Source: Pedobacter ureilyticus (GTDB taxonomy: Bacteria; Bacteroidota; Bacteroidia; Sphingobacteriales; Sphingobacteriaceae). Taken from it: a stretch of 64,000 nt of DNA. The notes under the pieces were generated by a model. That model searched no databases. It saw nothing but the letters and a program-made list of their open reading frames with translations, and was not told where the DNA came from. The stretch covers positions 310,001-374,000 of the forward strand of contig NZ_SSHJ01000002.1 in NCBI RefSeq assembly GCF_005925345.1, given 5' to 3'. Shown here piece after piece: positions 1 through 7,467 of the stretch. Position 1 is the first letter of the stretch; every line of letters begins with the position of its first letter. Position numbers and translations under genes: made by a program.

Positions 1-54
1 GGATTTGGGGAGGTCGTTCGCTACTTAATATCAAAAACCTTATATTGGCACGAT

Positions 55-1335
55 ATGGAATTAAACAATTATCTGCGAGATTTCAGTCGTGCTACCCTAG
101 CTTTTTTTGAGCGTTTGGGTTTTGCCCCTAGCATGGCGGCTTTTGCTAACGCTCTGCTTTTGTTAGTTCTAGCTATTGGGGCCACTTATTTGGTTTATTA
201 TGTAGTTTGGCGCATACTCCGCATGGTTTTCGTTCAAATGATCCGGAAAACGGATATACTCATTTTCGAAACCTTATTGGTGCATAGGGCTCCGCATTAC
301 TTATCATTGGCCGCCCCGCTTATTGTGCTTTACCTTACCATTCCAATCACTTTTCATGATTATCCTCAGATAGGCAAATTGCTTTTAGGCCTTTGTGATA
401 TCTATCTGGTACTCGTAGTGGTTTGGATTGTCATGGCCGTAATTAAAGCCAGTGCCGATTTGCTGAAAGAGCGCCCAGGATTTAAAGGCAAACCCATAGA
501 GAGCTATTTGCAGGTTATTCGTATCTTGTTTTATCTTTTCGGCGCAATCATTTTATTCTCTAATCTTACTGGAAAATCGCCCATTGCATTCTTTACGGCT
601 ATGGGTGCCATATCTGCCGTACTCTTACTCATGTTTAAGGATACCATCATGGGTTTTGTAGCCAGCATACAGGTAACCTCTAATGACATTGTACGCATTG
701 GCGACTGGATTACTATGCCAAAATATGGCGCCGATGGCGATATCTTAGAAATTAACCTCACTACGGTAAAAGTTCAAAACTTTGATAAAACCATTACTAC
801 CATACCTACCTATGCGCTAATTTCGGACTCCTTTCAAAACTGGCGAGGCATGCGCCAGTCTGGCGGAAGAAGGATAAAGAGAGCGCTAAACATCAAGCAG
901 TCGAGCATTCGTTTTTTAAAAGATGAAGAACTAGGACAGTTTCAGCAAATACAACTGATTGATTCTTACATACAGCATAGGCAGAAAGATATCGAGAAGC
1001 ATAATGCCAGGGTAAATGCGGATAAAAGCTTGTTGATTAATGGCAGAAACTTAACAAATGCTGGGCTTTTCCGTAAATATATCGATAGCTACATTTCTTC
1101 GCACTCAGGCACCAATAAAAGAATGAACATTATGGTACGGCAGTTGGCTCCTACGGCGCAGGGCTTGCCCCTCGAAATTTATGTTTTTGCCAATACCATT
1201 GTTTGGGCAGAGTACGAATATATCATGGCTGATATTTTTGATCACCTCATTGCTGCGGCGCCATATTTTGGTTTGCAGATTTACGAGGCAGAAGGTGCTG
1301 GGGATGTGAAGCAGTTAACCATCAATCCTTCCTAA
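55..1335 (+). CDS. MscS-family mechanosensitive ion channel (YbdG-like)
   Basis: Inner-membrane channel of the small-conductance mechanosensitive family, expected to release solutes during osmotic downshift. The 426-residue protein has hydrophobic segments near residues 28-55, 80-100, 108-130 and 150-205; the last leads into the MscS pore/beta domain (about 175-260, with VRIGDWITMPKYGADGDI, the typical beta-domain loop). A long polar C-terminal domain follows. Length and layout resemble E. coli YbdG (about 415 residues) rather than the shorter MscS at 40994-41854. The start ATG lies 54 bases into the window, so the promoter may be partly outside. The next gene begins 2 bases after the stop, suggesting co-transcription. 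Family assignment is firm; the YbdG subfamily is inferred from length and layout. Confidence 0.88.
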   Translation: MELNNYLRDFSRATLAFFERLGFAPSMAAFANALLLLVLAIGATYLVYYVVWRILRMVFVQMIRKTDILIFETLLVHRAPHYLSLAAPLIVLYLTIPITFHDYPQIGKLLLGLCDIYLVLVVVWIVMAVIKASADLLKERPGFKGKPIESYLQVIRILFYLFGAIILFSNLTGKSPIAFFTAMGAISAVLLLMFKDTIMGFVASIQVTSNDIVRIGDWITMPKYGADGDILEINLTTVKVQNFDKTITTIPTYALISDSFQNWRGMRQSGGRRIKRALNIKQSSIRFLKDEELGQFQQIQLIDSYIQHRQKDIEKHNARVNADKSLLINGRNLTNAGLFRKYIDSYISSHSGTNKRMNIMVRQLAPTAQGLPLEIYVFANTIVWAEYEYIMADIFDHLIAAAPYFGLQIYEAEGAGDVKQLTINPS

Positions 1336-1337
1336 TT

Positions 1338-1832
1338 ATGGTAGCGGTAATCTTGCGGTTTTTGCAAACTATAGGCATTAAGTACTCCCTTGAAAAAATT
1401 GAGAATGAGCATTTTTTGCCCGGACTAATGTTAAAAAATGGTAGTATCCTAATTGATTTGGACAAGCTTAAATATCCCGGAGATTTGCTGCACGAGGCGG
1501 GTCATTTGGCCTGTACGCCCCCAGCAATTAGAACCGAGATGACAGGTGTTTTGCCTAATTGTGATTTGGTAAATGGGGGCGAAATGATGGCTATGGCCTG
1601 GTCGTTTGCGGCTTGCAAGCATCTGGGGATGGATCCTGGCGTAGTGTTTCATGAGCATGGCTATAAAAACGATTCGGCAATGCTTATTGCTGCTTACGAA
1701 AAGGGACTGGGCCCTGGTATTCCGCTTTTACAATGGCAACAAATGTGCTACGATAGTGCCAATGCCGAAATCCAAAGCAAGCGGCCTTTTCCCTACATGT
1801 ATCAATGGGTTTGTACCGTAAATCGCTATTAA
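1338..1832 (+). CDS. small uncharacterised protein with HExxH metallopeptidase-like motif
   Basis: A 164-residue protein without signal peptide or obvious membrane segment. Near residue 52 it reads LLHEAGHLA, the zincin HExxH pattern, followed about 30 residues later by NGGEMMAMAWSFAA, where a third zinc ligand (Glu) could lie. It might therefore be a small zinc peptidase or a degenerate relative; I do not recognise a named family. It starts 2 bases after the MscS-like gene, so the two are probably translated from one message. The following spacer carries a tRNA gene on the same strand. The CDS is supported by length, a credible start and tight coupling to its neighbour; the enzymatic role is only motif-based. 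Confidence 0.7.
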   Translation: MVAVILRFLQTIGIKYSLEKIENEHFLPGLMLKNGSILIDLDKLKYPGDLLHEAGHLACTPPAIRTEMTGVLPNCDLVNGGEMMAMAWSFAACKHLGMDPGVVFHEHGYKNDSAMLIAAYEKGLGPGIPLLQWQQMCYDSANAEIQSKRPFPYMYQWVCTVNRY

Positions 1833-1884
1833 ATTAGTTTTACAGAAAATGATAAAAAAGAAAAGTTTAAATACAGGCTTTTTA

Positions 1885-1892
1885 TATATTTG
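1885..1892 (+). promoter_or_regulatory. putative -7 element of the tRNA-Arg promoter
   Basis: TATATTTG is a perfect match to the Bacteroidota -7 consensus TAnnTTTG and lies 11 bases before the mature tRNA 5' end. A clear -33 TTG at the usual 19-21-base spacing is not visible, so the assignment rests on the -7 box and its position. Confidence 0.5.
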
Positions 1893-1903
1893 TGCCCATA
1901 ATA

Positions 1904-1975
1904 GGCCCGGTAGTTCAACGGATAGAATAGATGTTTCCTAAACATTAGATAGCAGTTCGATTCTGCTCTGGGCTA
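1904..1975 (+). tRNA. tRNA-Arg (anticodon CCU)
   Basis: A full cloverleaf can be drawn. The 7-bp acceptor stem pairs 1904-1910 with 1968-1974 and includes a terminal G-U. The D arm has 4-bp stems GTTC/GAAT. The anticodon stem GATGT/ACATT (1930-1934/1942-1946) holds loop TTCCTAA with anticodon CCT at 1937-1939. The T arm is AGCAG-TTCGATT-CTGCT (1951-1967), and the discriminator base is A1975. CCA is not encoded. Anticodon CCU reads the arginine codon AGG. Confidence 0.93.
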
Positions 1976-1977
1976 CA

Positions 1978-2016
1978 AAGAGAAAGAGAGTGGTAAAAAT
2001 CTCTTTCTCTTATTCC
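1978..2016 (+). terminator. Rho-independent terminator after tRNA-Arg
   Basis: A 12-bp perfect inverted repeat (1978-1989 with 2000-2011) encloses a 10-base loop and is followed by a T-rich run. The stem is AT-rich (AG/CT only). It sits just after the tRNA and before the convergent hydrolase gene, so it may serve both strands. Confidence 0.7.
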
Positions 2017-2034
2017 TTTTTTAAATTCTGTTTT

Positions 2035-3171
2035 TCACTTAATCAGGTTTCTTTTAAACAGCTTAGGCATCGCTTGTGGTTTAAGGTTTTCAAGATAAAA
2101 TTTGGCGATATTTTGACTAAGGTAAGGATACATATCCGCATAGTTGCTCAGCACAATCACGGTTAGTTTTTCTTTCGGAAAGCGGATAATGTCGCCTAGG
2201 CCCGGTCCGCCGCTATGGCCGATCATCTCGTAGCCCTCATTGTTTTGTATGGTCCATCCCATTTGTGTAAAACCCCCATTAACGGCTGTTCGCGGTGTAA
2301 TTTGAGCTAATAGCTTGGGCGTAATAAACTTCTCTTCATCTAGAGCCATTGTCCATTTAATGGCATCGTTAAGCGATAAGAACATTCCTCCGGCGGCGTA
2401 AGAGGCAGGCGAATAAAAACCTTTAAAAATGGCCAATTGGCCATTGCCCATTGTGAAATTTTGAGACTTGTGGGCAATTGGCTGCATCAATTGATAGGGA
2501 AAGCTTCTAACTTCAACATCGTAACCACTATTTTGCATAGCTAAAGGTGAAAAAATTTCGCTCTTTAATAGCTGCTCAATAGGCTTGCCTCCAATGTGTT
2601 CTAAGATATATTGCAGTACAAAGTAATCGCCATTTTGATAAGTCTGTTTGGTGCCGGGTACGAATACTAATGCCGAATCTTTGATCGAGGCGATGAGTTT
2701 TTCCAGAGGTTCTACCGTAAAGTTTTTGGCATTGCCGGTACCAGTATAACCGCCGAGAGTAGCTGGCCAAATCATACCACCTTCATGGGCAAGTAGATGC
2801 TTTATCTTGATGTTTTTCCAGCTTTCAGGTACATCATTTAGGTATTTGGCAATTTCGTCTTCCAAACTGATTTTGTGTTCTTGTATCCACTTCATCACTA
2901 AGGTAGATGTGAATAGTTTGGATACCGAGGCAATTTGGAAAGCTGTTTGGAAACTTACTGGGAGATTGTGCTCTATATTGGCAATCCCATAAGTATTGCC
3001 ATGCAGTACCTTCCCGTTTTTAATTACGGCAACGGCAAGTCCCGGGATGCCAACCGTTTGCATCTCTTGCTTTACATAATGATCTATAATTGGGTTTACA
3101 GCGATTAGATCTTGTCCAAAGCTATCGAGCGAAAGTAAACAGGTAAAGAATAGGATTAGCTTTTTTTTCAT
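2035..3171 (-). CDS. exported serine hydrolase, beta-lactamase/class C family
   Basis: Penicillin-binding-protein-like serine hydrolase. The chosen start (ATG at 3171) gives a 378-residue protein with a good signal peptide (KKKLILFFTCLLSLDSFGQ); an upstream in-frame start adds 15 residues that would spoil it. The three active-site motifs are present: SVSK (SxxK nucleophile) around residue 80, YQN (YxN) near 178, and HSG (KTG equivalent) near 318. Such proteins include D-amino-acid peptidases, esterases and beta-lactamases. The substrate is not readable from sequence, and nothing nearby argues for antibiotic resistance. It stands alone on the minus strand. Confidence 0.87.
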   Translation of the reverse strand: MKKKLILFFTCLLSLDSFGQDLIAVNPIIDHYVKQEMQTVGIPGLAVAVIKNGKVLHGNTYGIANIEHNLPVSFQTAFQIASVSKLFTSTLVMKWIQEHKISLEDEIAKYLNDVPESWKNIKIKHLLAHEGGMIWPATLGGYTGTGNAKNFTVEPLEKLIASIKDSALVFVPGTKQTYQNGDYFVLQYILEHIGGKPIEQLLKSEIFSPLAMQNSGYDVEVRSFPYQLMQPIAHKSQNFTMGNGQLAIFKGFYSPASYAAGGMFLSLNDAIKWTMALDEEKFITPKLLAQITPRTAVNGGFTQMGWTIQNNEGYEMIGHSGGPGLGDIIRFPKEKLTVIVLSNYADMYPYLSQNIAKFYLENLKPQAMPKLFKRNLIK

Positions 3172-3278
3172 TTGAGTTACATTTAAAATTTTCTCAAAAT
3201 TAGCTTGAAAAAGCACTTTTAATCCGTTTTAGGGCATACGTCTAACCTGAACTGTAGCAAATTTTAGCTCGAGGTGTG

Positions 3279-4112
3279 CTAAGCAGCCTGTTGCTTCAGC
3301 CATTTTTTTAACGAAGGAGCTTTGATACGGCTTACCGATACCGACGGAGGTAGTTTGGCCGCTTCCTTAAGGCATAGTTTTACTTTGCCATTTTCCTGTT
3401 TTTCTAACGACTTAACTAAACTTTTGTGGATGATAAATTGTCGGTTCACCCTAAAAAAATCCTGTGCAGGTAGGAGGGCGGTCAATTGGTCTAACGATTT
3501 TTCTATGATAAAAGTTTCTTCATGATTAGTGTGCACGGCTGTTAAGTGATCGGTAACTGTGCAGTAACTAATATTCGAAAAAGCTACGTAAAATTCTTTA
3601 TTCCCTAGTTTAATGGCCAATTTGTTGGGTTGCGCTAAAGGTAGTTTTACATCGGATGGTGTGGTTTCAAAAGATTTGAATGCTCTTAGTAAGCCTAGGG
3701 TAATGTATATGGCGTTTTGCAGTAGCGTCCAAATGGCATAAACCCAGATATGGTGCGTATAAACCACCGTGGGCGTAGGTTTTTGGTAGTAATAATGCTG
3801 AATGGTTTCGTTAATCATTAAGAGCAGGCCGCAGTTAATCACAAGCGCCGCAGGCACCTGCAAAATTATTCTTTGCGCAATGTTTTTTTGGAAAGGATAC
3901 ACTTGGTCTAGCCAAATCACATAACTGCGCATGGCATACCAGCATAGTGTAGTAACCAAGGTGTCTTCGGCAAGCGTCTTAAAAAATCGCAGTGTTAAAA
4001 AAGCATCGGGATAAACAATAAGGATGTCAAACGACCTCATCAAGATGATCAAAAAAGGCATCCATATCAAATCATGGTAGTAATTGCTGTTGTTACTTTT
4101 CATGCGAGGCAA
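3279..4112 (-). CDS. membrane-anchored LytTR-family transcriptional regulator
   Basis: A 277-residue DNA-binding regulator lacking a receiver domain. The N-terminal half holds about four hydrophobic segments (roughly residues 15-34, 50-66, 85-104 and 126-146). The C-terminal part (about 170-270) is a LytTR domain, with FYVAFSNISYCTVTDHLTAVHTNHEE near the start and FFRVNRQFIIHKSLV in the middle, the signature positions of the family. The arrangement suggests a one-component membrane sensor/regulator rather than a response regulator; no histidine kinase lies beside it. A second in-frame ATG three codons in (4103) is an equally possible start. Targets are unknown. Confidence 0.82.
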   Translation of the reverse strand: MPRMKSNNSNYYHDLIWMPFLIILMRSFDILIVYPDAFLTLRFFKTLAEDTLVTTLCWYAMRSYVIWLDQVYPFQKNIAQRIILQVPAALVINCGLLLMINETIQHYYYQKPTPTVVYTHHIWVYAIWTLLQNAIYITLGLLRAFKSFETTPSDVKLPLAQPNKLAIKLGNKEFYVAFSNISYCTVTDHLTAVHTNHEETFIIEKSLDQLTALLPAQDFFRVNRQFIIHKSLVKSLEKQENGKVKLCLKEAAKLPPSVSVSRIKAPSLKKWLKQQAA

Positions 4113-4181
4113 TAAATACCGTCAAATTTACGAATGATTTCGTAAACAATTGCCTTGCTAGCCTGTTAAGCCCTAAAAAAT

Positions 4182-4301
4182 ATGGCAAAGCAAAAAGAAA
4201 AAGATCCTTGCTGGTCGGGCTATGAGCAAGCGGGAACAAAGAAAAAAGAAGGAAACACGGTGCCCAATTGTATTAAATCTGATAAGAAATCGAAAAAGTA
4301 A
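4182..4301 (+). CDS. 39-residue basic protein with DPCWxGYEQ...VPNC motif
   Basis: Short gene encoding a lysine-rich protein that starts MAKQKEKDPCWSGYEQ and continues through a lysine-rich turn to VPNCIKS before a lysine tail. The pattern DPCW-x-GYE-x-x-G-x-K-x-K-x-G-x-x-VPNC recurs, from my knowledge, in small bacterial and phage proteins of unknown function, which is why I believe this short frame is real. The two cysteines, 20 residues apart, could bind metal or form a disulphide. It lies just outside the left boundary of the Ter island. No promoter or ribosome-binding site could be fixed. Confidence 0.6.
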   Translation: MAKQKEKDPCWSGYEQAGTKKKEGNTVPNCIKSDKKSKK

Positions 4302-4346
4302 TCGTTGCTGAAAACAACTTTACGTAAGCTTACGAGCGTTCCGTTG

Positions 4347-4491
4347 TTACCATTGTTGGTTAAATTCTACCAGCAACCTAAACAAATTTTCATAAGAGGT
4401 AAATGGCAATGTTTTGGCAATATCATATACATCGTGATAGGCAGTTATTCCACCTTGTGTATACAGGAAAAACGCAGGGACACCTTTTTCT
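4347..4491 (-). pseudogene. orphan 3' end of an M28 peptidase gene
   Basis: Read on the minus strand, this stretch encodes 47 residues: EKGVPAFFLYTQGG, then AYHDVYDIAKTLPFTSYENL, then FRLLVEFNQQW and a TAA stop at 4347-4349. The first 39 or so residues are identical to the C-terminal part of the intact M28 peptidase at 17017-18168. The last 9 are homologous but different (LLVEFNQQW against FLDFNLELMN). Nothing upstream of 4491 continues the gene: the similarity stops abruptly and an unrelated intergenic sequence begins. It is best explained as the original 3' end of the peptidase gene, displaced when the Ter cluster was inserted. Confidence 0.85.
4374..4491 (+). repeat. left 118-bp direct repeat flanking the Ter cluster
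   Basis: Matches 17050-17167 in the same orientation over 118 bases with a single difference (A4443 versus C17119). Outside these limits the two copies differ on both sides. The copy starts at CAACCTAAACAAATTTTC and ends at CACCTTTTTCT. The pair brackets the Ter operon exactly (4492-17049). Confidence 0.95.
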
Positions 4492-4780
4492 CGTTGAAAA
4501 TCGGCTGTTTAAACAATAAATAAATCACGAGCCCTGCTTCGTCATATATAGTCGAGCGAGTACTGTAAAAAATAATGGCATAATTGTGTTGAAGAATATA
4601 TCGATTTAGAAAAAAATCCAAAACCGAGGAAACCATAACTTTTGACAATTATCTCCTGGACAGAATCGCTAATTTTTGATCATATTCAAATATTTGCGGT
4701 TTAAAATTTATATAAACTTAAAGCAATTAAGTTGCTAAGGGTAGGATTAAATTTTATATTTACGGTTATTTGTAGCTATA
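4492..4780. other. intergenic leader region of the Ter cluster
   Basis: 289 bases without a convincing gene. It is very AT-rich, and short frames on both strands look like chance. It begins at the left direct-repeat boundary and ends at the HAD start codon. No integrase remnant or tRNA is visible; the only signal I support is the promoter at its end. Confidence 0.6.
4732..4762 (+). promoter_or_regulatory. putative promoter of the Ter operon
   Basis: TTG (4732-4734), a 20-base spacer, then TATATTTA (4755-4762), one mismatch from the Bacteroidota -7 consensus TAnnTTTG. Its downstream end lies 18 bases before the HAD start codon. Identified from motif and spacing only. Confidence 0.45.
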
Positions 4781-5485
4781 ATGTTTAAGACGAAGTTAAT
4801 AGAAGAGTTTAGTAAATACAAACATATTTCGTTCGATTTATGGTTGACGCTCATTAGGACAAATCCGGCGTTTAAGCCAAAAAGGAACCGGCTTTTTAAA
4901 GACTTTTTTGAGATCGAAAAGCCAATGGAAGAGGTTGCTGCGATAATTAGAAAATTCGATATTCTTACCAATGGGATAAACGAGAAAGTAACTAAAAATT
5001 TTGATACTTATGAAATCTACTGTCTCATATTGGATGCCTTGGGGGTTGAGTTCGACAGTTACAGCCATCAGCAACTGGAAGAATTTTATAAGCTTACAGA
5101 AGCACTGATGTTAGAGTACAAGCCTTTGCTGTTAGATGATAATTTGCCTAGCTTTTTAAAGCAGCTGCATAACGCGGGCAAAACAATGAATATTTTAAGT
5201 AACACCGCTTTTATTAAAGGGCATTCGTTGCGCCACGTGATTAGGCATTACGAGCTAGATTCCTATTTTAATTTCCAAGCCTATTCAGACGAAACTGGTT
5301 TCTCGAAACCAGGTTTGGCGATGTACGAATATGCTTATCAAAACATCCAAAAAATTGTGCCGGTAGCCAAACATGAAGTGATCCACGTAGGAGACAATAT
5401 TGTTTCTGATTATAATGGAGCGCTTGCATTTGGTTTCGAGGCTCATTTATTAATCAACAAAACAACAGATGAATCTAAATTATAG
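4781..5485 (+). CDS. HAD-superfamily hydrolase of the Ter biosynthetic module
   Basis: A 234-residue soluble HAD-fold protein. Motif I is FDLWLTLI near residue 20: the nucleophile Asp is kept, but the second, acid/base Asp of the usual DxD pair is replaced by Trp. Motif II is ILSNT (about 137), motif III Lys in GFSKPG (about 172), and motif IV VGDNIVSDYNGA (about 205) with both acidic residues. It overlaps the phosphoribosyltransferase gene by 17 bases, indicating tight coupling. HAD plus phosphoribosyltransferase genes are known partners in Ter clusters (Anantharaman, Iyer and Aravind), where they are proposed to make a nucleoside-like metabolite. The altered motif I could mean a dehalogenase-like or non-phosphatase chemistry. 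Confidence 0.85.
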   Translation: MFKTKLIEEFSKYKHISFDLWLTLIRTNPAFKPKRNRLFKDFFEIEKPMEEVAAIIRKFDILTNGINEKVTKNFDTYEIYCLILDALGVEFDSYSHQQLEEFYKLTEALMLEYKPLLLDDNLPSFLKQLHNAGKTMNILSNTAFIKGHSLRHVIRHYELDSYFNFQAYSDETGFSKPGLAMYEYAYQNIQKIVPVAKHEVIHVGDNIVSDYNGALAFGFEAHLLINKTTDESKL

Positions 5486-6329
5486 CCGCTATAAAATTAC
5501 CGACAAGCTTAATTGTCCTTTTTCTGAGAGTGAATACAGCAGGTTTAAATTTGGCGATAGCGCTATTGCCCGTAAGTTTGCCGAGGAGCTATTTGAAGGC
5601 TTCATTGCAGAACATATGGATCTGATTTTAGCGCATGAAGATATCGTGATTTTGCCAAGCCCATATCACTCCATTCCTACGGCTTCTAATTATCTTAGTT
5701 TCAATTTCAAGACCAGAATGAACGCTTTTTTATATGATCATGGCAGAAAGTCATTGATAGAATCTAAAATTTATCGCAACCAAACCTATACTACAGATTA
5801 TGGTAACTTAGATTATGAACAGCGTGTTAAGCTGATTGCCAACGATACGTATTATATCGATCGTAATTTTATTGACGGCAAGTTGTGCCTGTTTTTAGAT
5901 GATATTAAAATCACGGGCAGTCACGAGTATATCGTAAAAAAAATACTGGATCAATACAATGTTCAAGGAAAATTTGTATTTATGTATTATGCTGAGCTGA
6001 TCAACAGTGACATACATCCCAACATCGAAAATTATTATAATTATTTTTACGTGAAAGATATTGAAAGCCTTAGTTCTATTTTAAACGCTAAGTCATTCGT
6101 ATTCAATACTCGTACAGTAAAGTATATTTTAAAGCTCGAAAAAAGCGAATTGTTATTGCTGATGGGGCAAGTGACGGAAAATTTATTAGAGCAATTATTT
6201 CACTTAGCAGTAAGTAATAATTATCATACGATAGATGATTATAAAGAAAATCTAACATATATCAATCAGAATATAAAAAACAAAATAACTCAAAATTATG
6301 GCTATCAATTTACAGAAAGGTCAACGTGA
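5469..6329 (+). CDS. phosphoribosyltransferase-fold protein of the Ter cluster
   Basis: A 286-residue protein with the PRPP-binding signature LFLDDIKITGSHE around residues 140-152 (acidic pair followed by TGS, corresponding to DDxxxTGxT of type I phosphoribosyltransferases). Upstream, VILPSPYHSIPTASNYL may form the active-site loop. It is expected to transfer a ribose phosphate to an unidentified base or acceptor. Its start lies inside the HAD gene, and its 3' end overlaps the first TerD gene by 32 bases, so the three are translationally linked. Many Ter clusters also have an ATP-grasp and a second phosphoribosyltransferase; neither is in this window. The family call is firm; the reaction is unknown. 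Confidence 0.8.
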   Translation: MNLNYSRYKITDKLNCPFSESEYSRFKFGDSAIARKFAEELFEGFIAEHMDLILAHEDIVILPSPYHSIPTASNYLSFNFKTRMNAFLYDHGRKSLIESKIYRNQTYTTDYGNLDYEQRVKLIANDTYYIDRNFIDGKLCLFLDDIKITGSHEYIVKKILDQYNVQGKFVFMYYAELINSDIHPNIENYYNYFYVKDIESLSSILNAKSFVFNTRTVKYILKLEKSELLLLMGQVTENLLEQLFHLAVSNNYHTIDDYKENLTYINQNIKNKITQNYGYQFTERST

Positions 6330-6852
6330 GACCCTAAATGCACCAAAGTTCACGATAGGTTTAGGATGGGACACTAACCAAACTTCTACGGGAGCTGCTT
6401 TTGACCTTGATGCATCAGTATTTATTCTGGGCGAAAACAAGAAAATTCTTGCTGATGAGTTTTTTGTGTTTTATAATAACCTGAAATCTCCGGATGAAGC
6501 AGTAGAACATACTGGCGATAACCTTACCGGCGATGGTGATGGCGATGATGAGCAAATTAATGTAGATTTATCTAAAATTGATTCAAGAGTAAGTGAAATA
6601 TGCATTGTGGTAACAATTCATGATGCAGTGGCTAGAAAACAAAACTTTGGACAAGTAAGAAACTCTTTCGTTCGGATAGTGGATTCTGCAACTGGAAACG
6701 AATTGGTGAAATACGAATTGGAAGAGGATTTCTCTATTGAAACCGCTGTGGAATTCGGTAGAATTTATAAAAGAAACAACGAGTGGAAGTTTGAAGCAGT
6801 AGGCGCTGGTCAGCGTGGTGGTTTAGAAGAATACTTAACTAAATACAACTAA
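6298..6852 (+). CDS. terD: TerD-family stress protein (copy A1)
   Basis: A 184-residue TerD-domain protein. It shows the family signature FDLDASVFIL (residues 37-46), then the calcium-binding acidic stretch GDNLTGDGDGDDEQI (about 75-89) and the C-terminal VEFGRIYKRNNEWKFEAVG block. TerD domains bind Ca2+ and act at the membrane-associated Ter complex with TerC. The start ATG lies within the 3' end of the phosphoribosyltransferase gene; MAINLxKGQ is shared by all four TerD proteins here, which fixes the start. It is closely related (roughly three quarters identical by eye) to copy A2 at 9560-10114. The gene symbol is given by family; terD, terE and terZ cannot be told apart safely. Confidence 0.93.
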   Translation: MAINLQKGQRETLNAPKFTIGLGWDTNQTSTGAAFDLDASVFILGENKKILADEFFVFYNNLKSPDEAVEHTGDNLTGDGDGDDEQINVDLSKIDSRVSEICIVVTIHDAVARKQNFGQVRNSFVRIVDSATGNELVKYELEEDFSIETAVEFGRIYKRNNEWKFEAVGAGQRGGLEEYLTKYN

Positions 6853-6854
6853 AC

Positions 6855-7463
6855 ATGGCTATCAATTTAGAAAAAGGACAGCGCATTAACCTAGAGAAAA
6901 GTAATGGGGCCAAATTGCAAAACATTTGCGTGGGCATTAACTGGGGAGCCATTGAAAAAAAAGGTTTATTTGGTACCAAGAAGGAAGCTGTAGATTTAGA
7001 TGGAAGCTGTGCCGTTTATGACGAGAACAAAAGAAATATTGACACGGTAAGTTTTAGACAGCTAAAATCTAAAGACGGTGCCATTAAACACAGTGGGGAT
7101 GACTTAACTGGCGATATGAATGGTGATGACGGCTTAGATAATGAGGTAATCACACTGGATTTAAGCAGGCTGAATCCTGCAGCAAATTATGTAGCGTTTT
7201 TCATCAACAGTTTTCGTGGACAAGATTTTAAGGATATTCCCTTTGCTTCTATCAGAATTTACGAGGGCACACCAACTAGGGTGAACGAGGTGTTTGCTAA
7301 ATACGATATCGCTAACGACAGGGCCTTTGCTGGCAATGTTTCTATGGTGATGGGTGTATTTTACAAAAGAAACGGCGATTGGAAGTTTAATGCCATAGGT
7401 TTGCCAACTTCAGATAGAAACTTAGAGCAAACGGTAGTTACCATTCAACAAAACCATTTGTAG
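6855..7463 (+). CDS. TerD-family protein, divergent type (copy B1)
   Basis: A 202-residue member of the TerD superfamily, more divergent than the neighbouring copy. Recognisable blocks are CVGINWGAI (about 24-32), VDLDGSCAVYDEN (47-59), HSGDDLTGDMNGDDGLDNEVI (calcium-site region, about 75-95) and VFYKRNGDWKFNAIG (about 170-184). It begins 2 bases after copy A1. The same A-then-B order recurs at 9560-10803, so the pair seems to have duplicated as a unit. Ca2+ binding is likely because the acidic residues are kept. Probable cytosolic or peripheral membrane partner of TerC. Confidence 0.9.
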   Translation: MAINLEKGQRINLEKSNGAKLQNICVGINWGAIEKKGLFGTKKEAVDLDGSCAVYDENKRNIDTVSFRQLKSKDGAIKHSGDDLTGDMNGDDGLDNEVITLDLSRLNPAANYVAFFINSFRGQDFKDIPFASIRIYEGTPTRVNEVFAKYDIANDRAFAGNVSMVMGVFYKRNGDWKFNAIGLPTSDRNLEQTVVTIQQNHL

Positions 7464-7467
7464 TATT

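Noticed and set aside
2035..3171. Serine hydrolase considered as an antibiotic-resistance beta-lactamase
   Set aside because: The motifs fit the broad serine hydrolase family only; nothing in sequence or context supports resistance.
4305..4523. Plus-strand 72-codon open frame
   Set aside because: It is the antisense of the M28 3'-end remnant and runs through the 118-bp repeat; the minus-strand reading explains it fully.
4492..4780. Search for an integrase or attachment-linked tRNA at the left island end
   Set aside because: Neither is visible; the nearest tRNA (1904-1975) is 2.5 kb away and unrelated to the 118-bp repeats.
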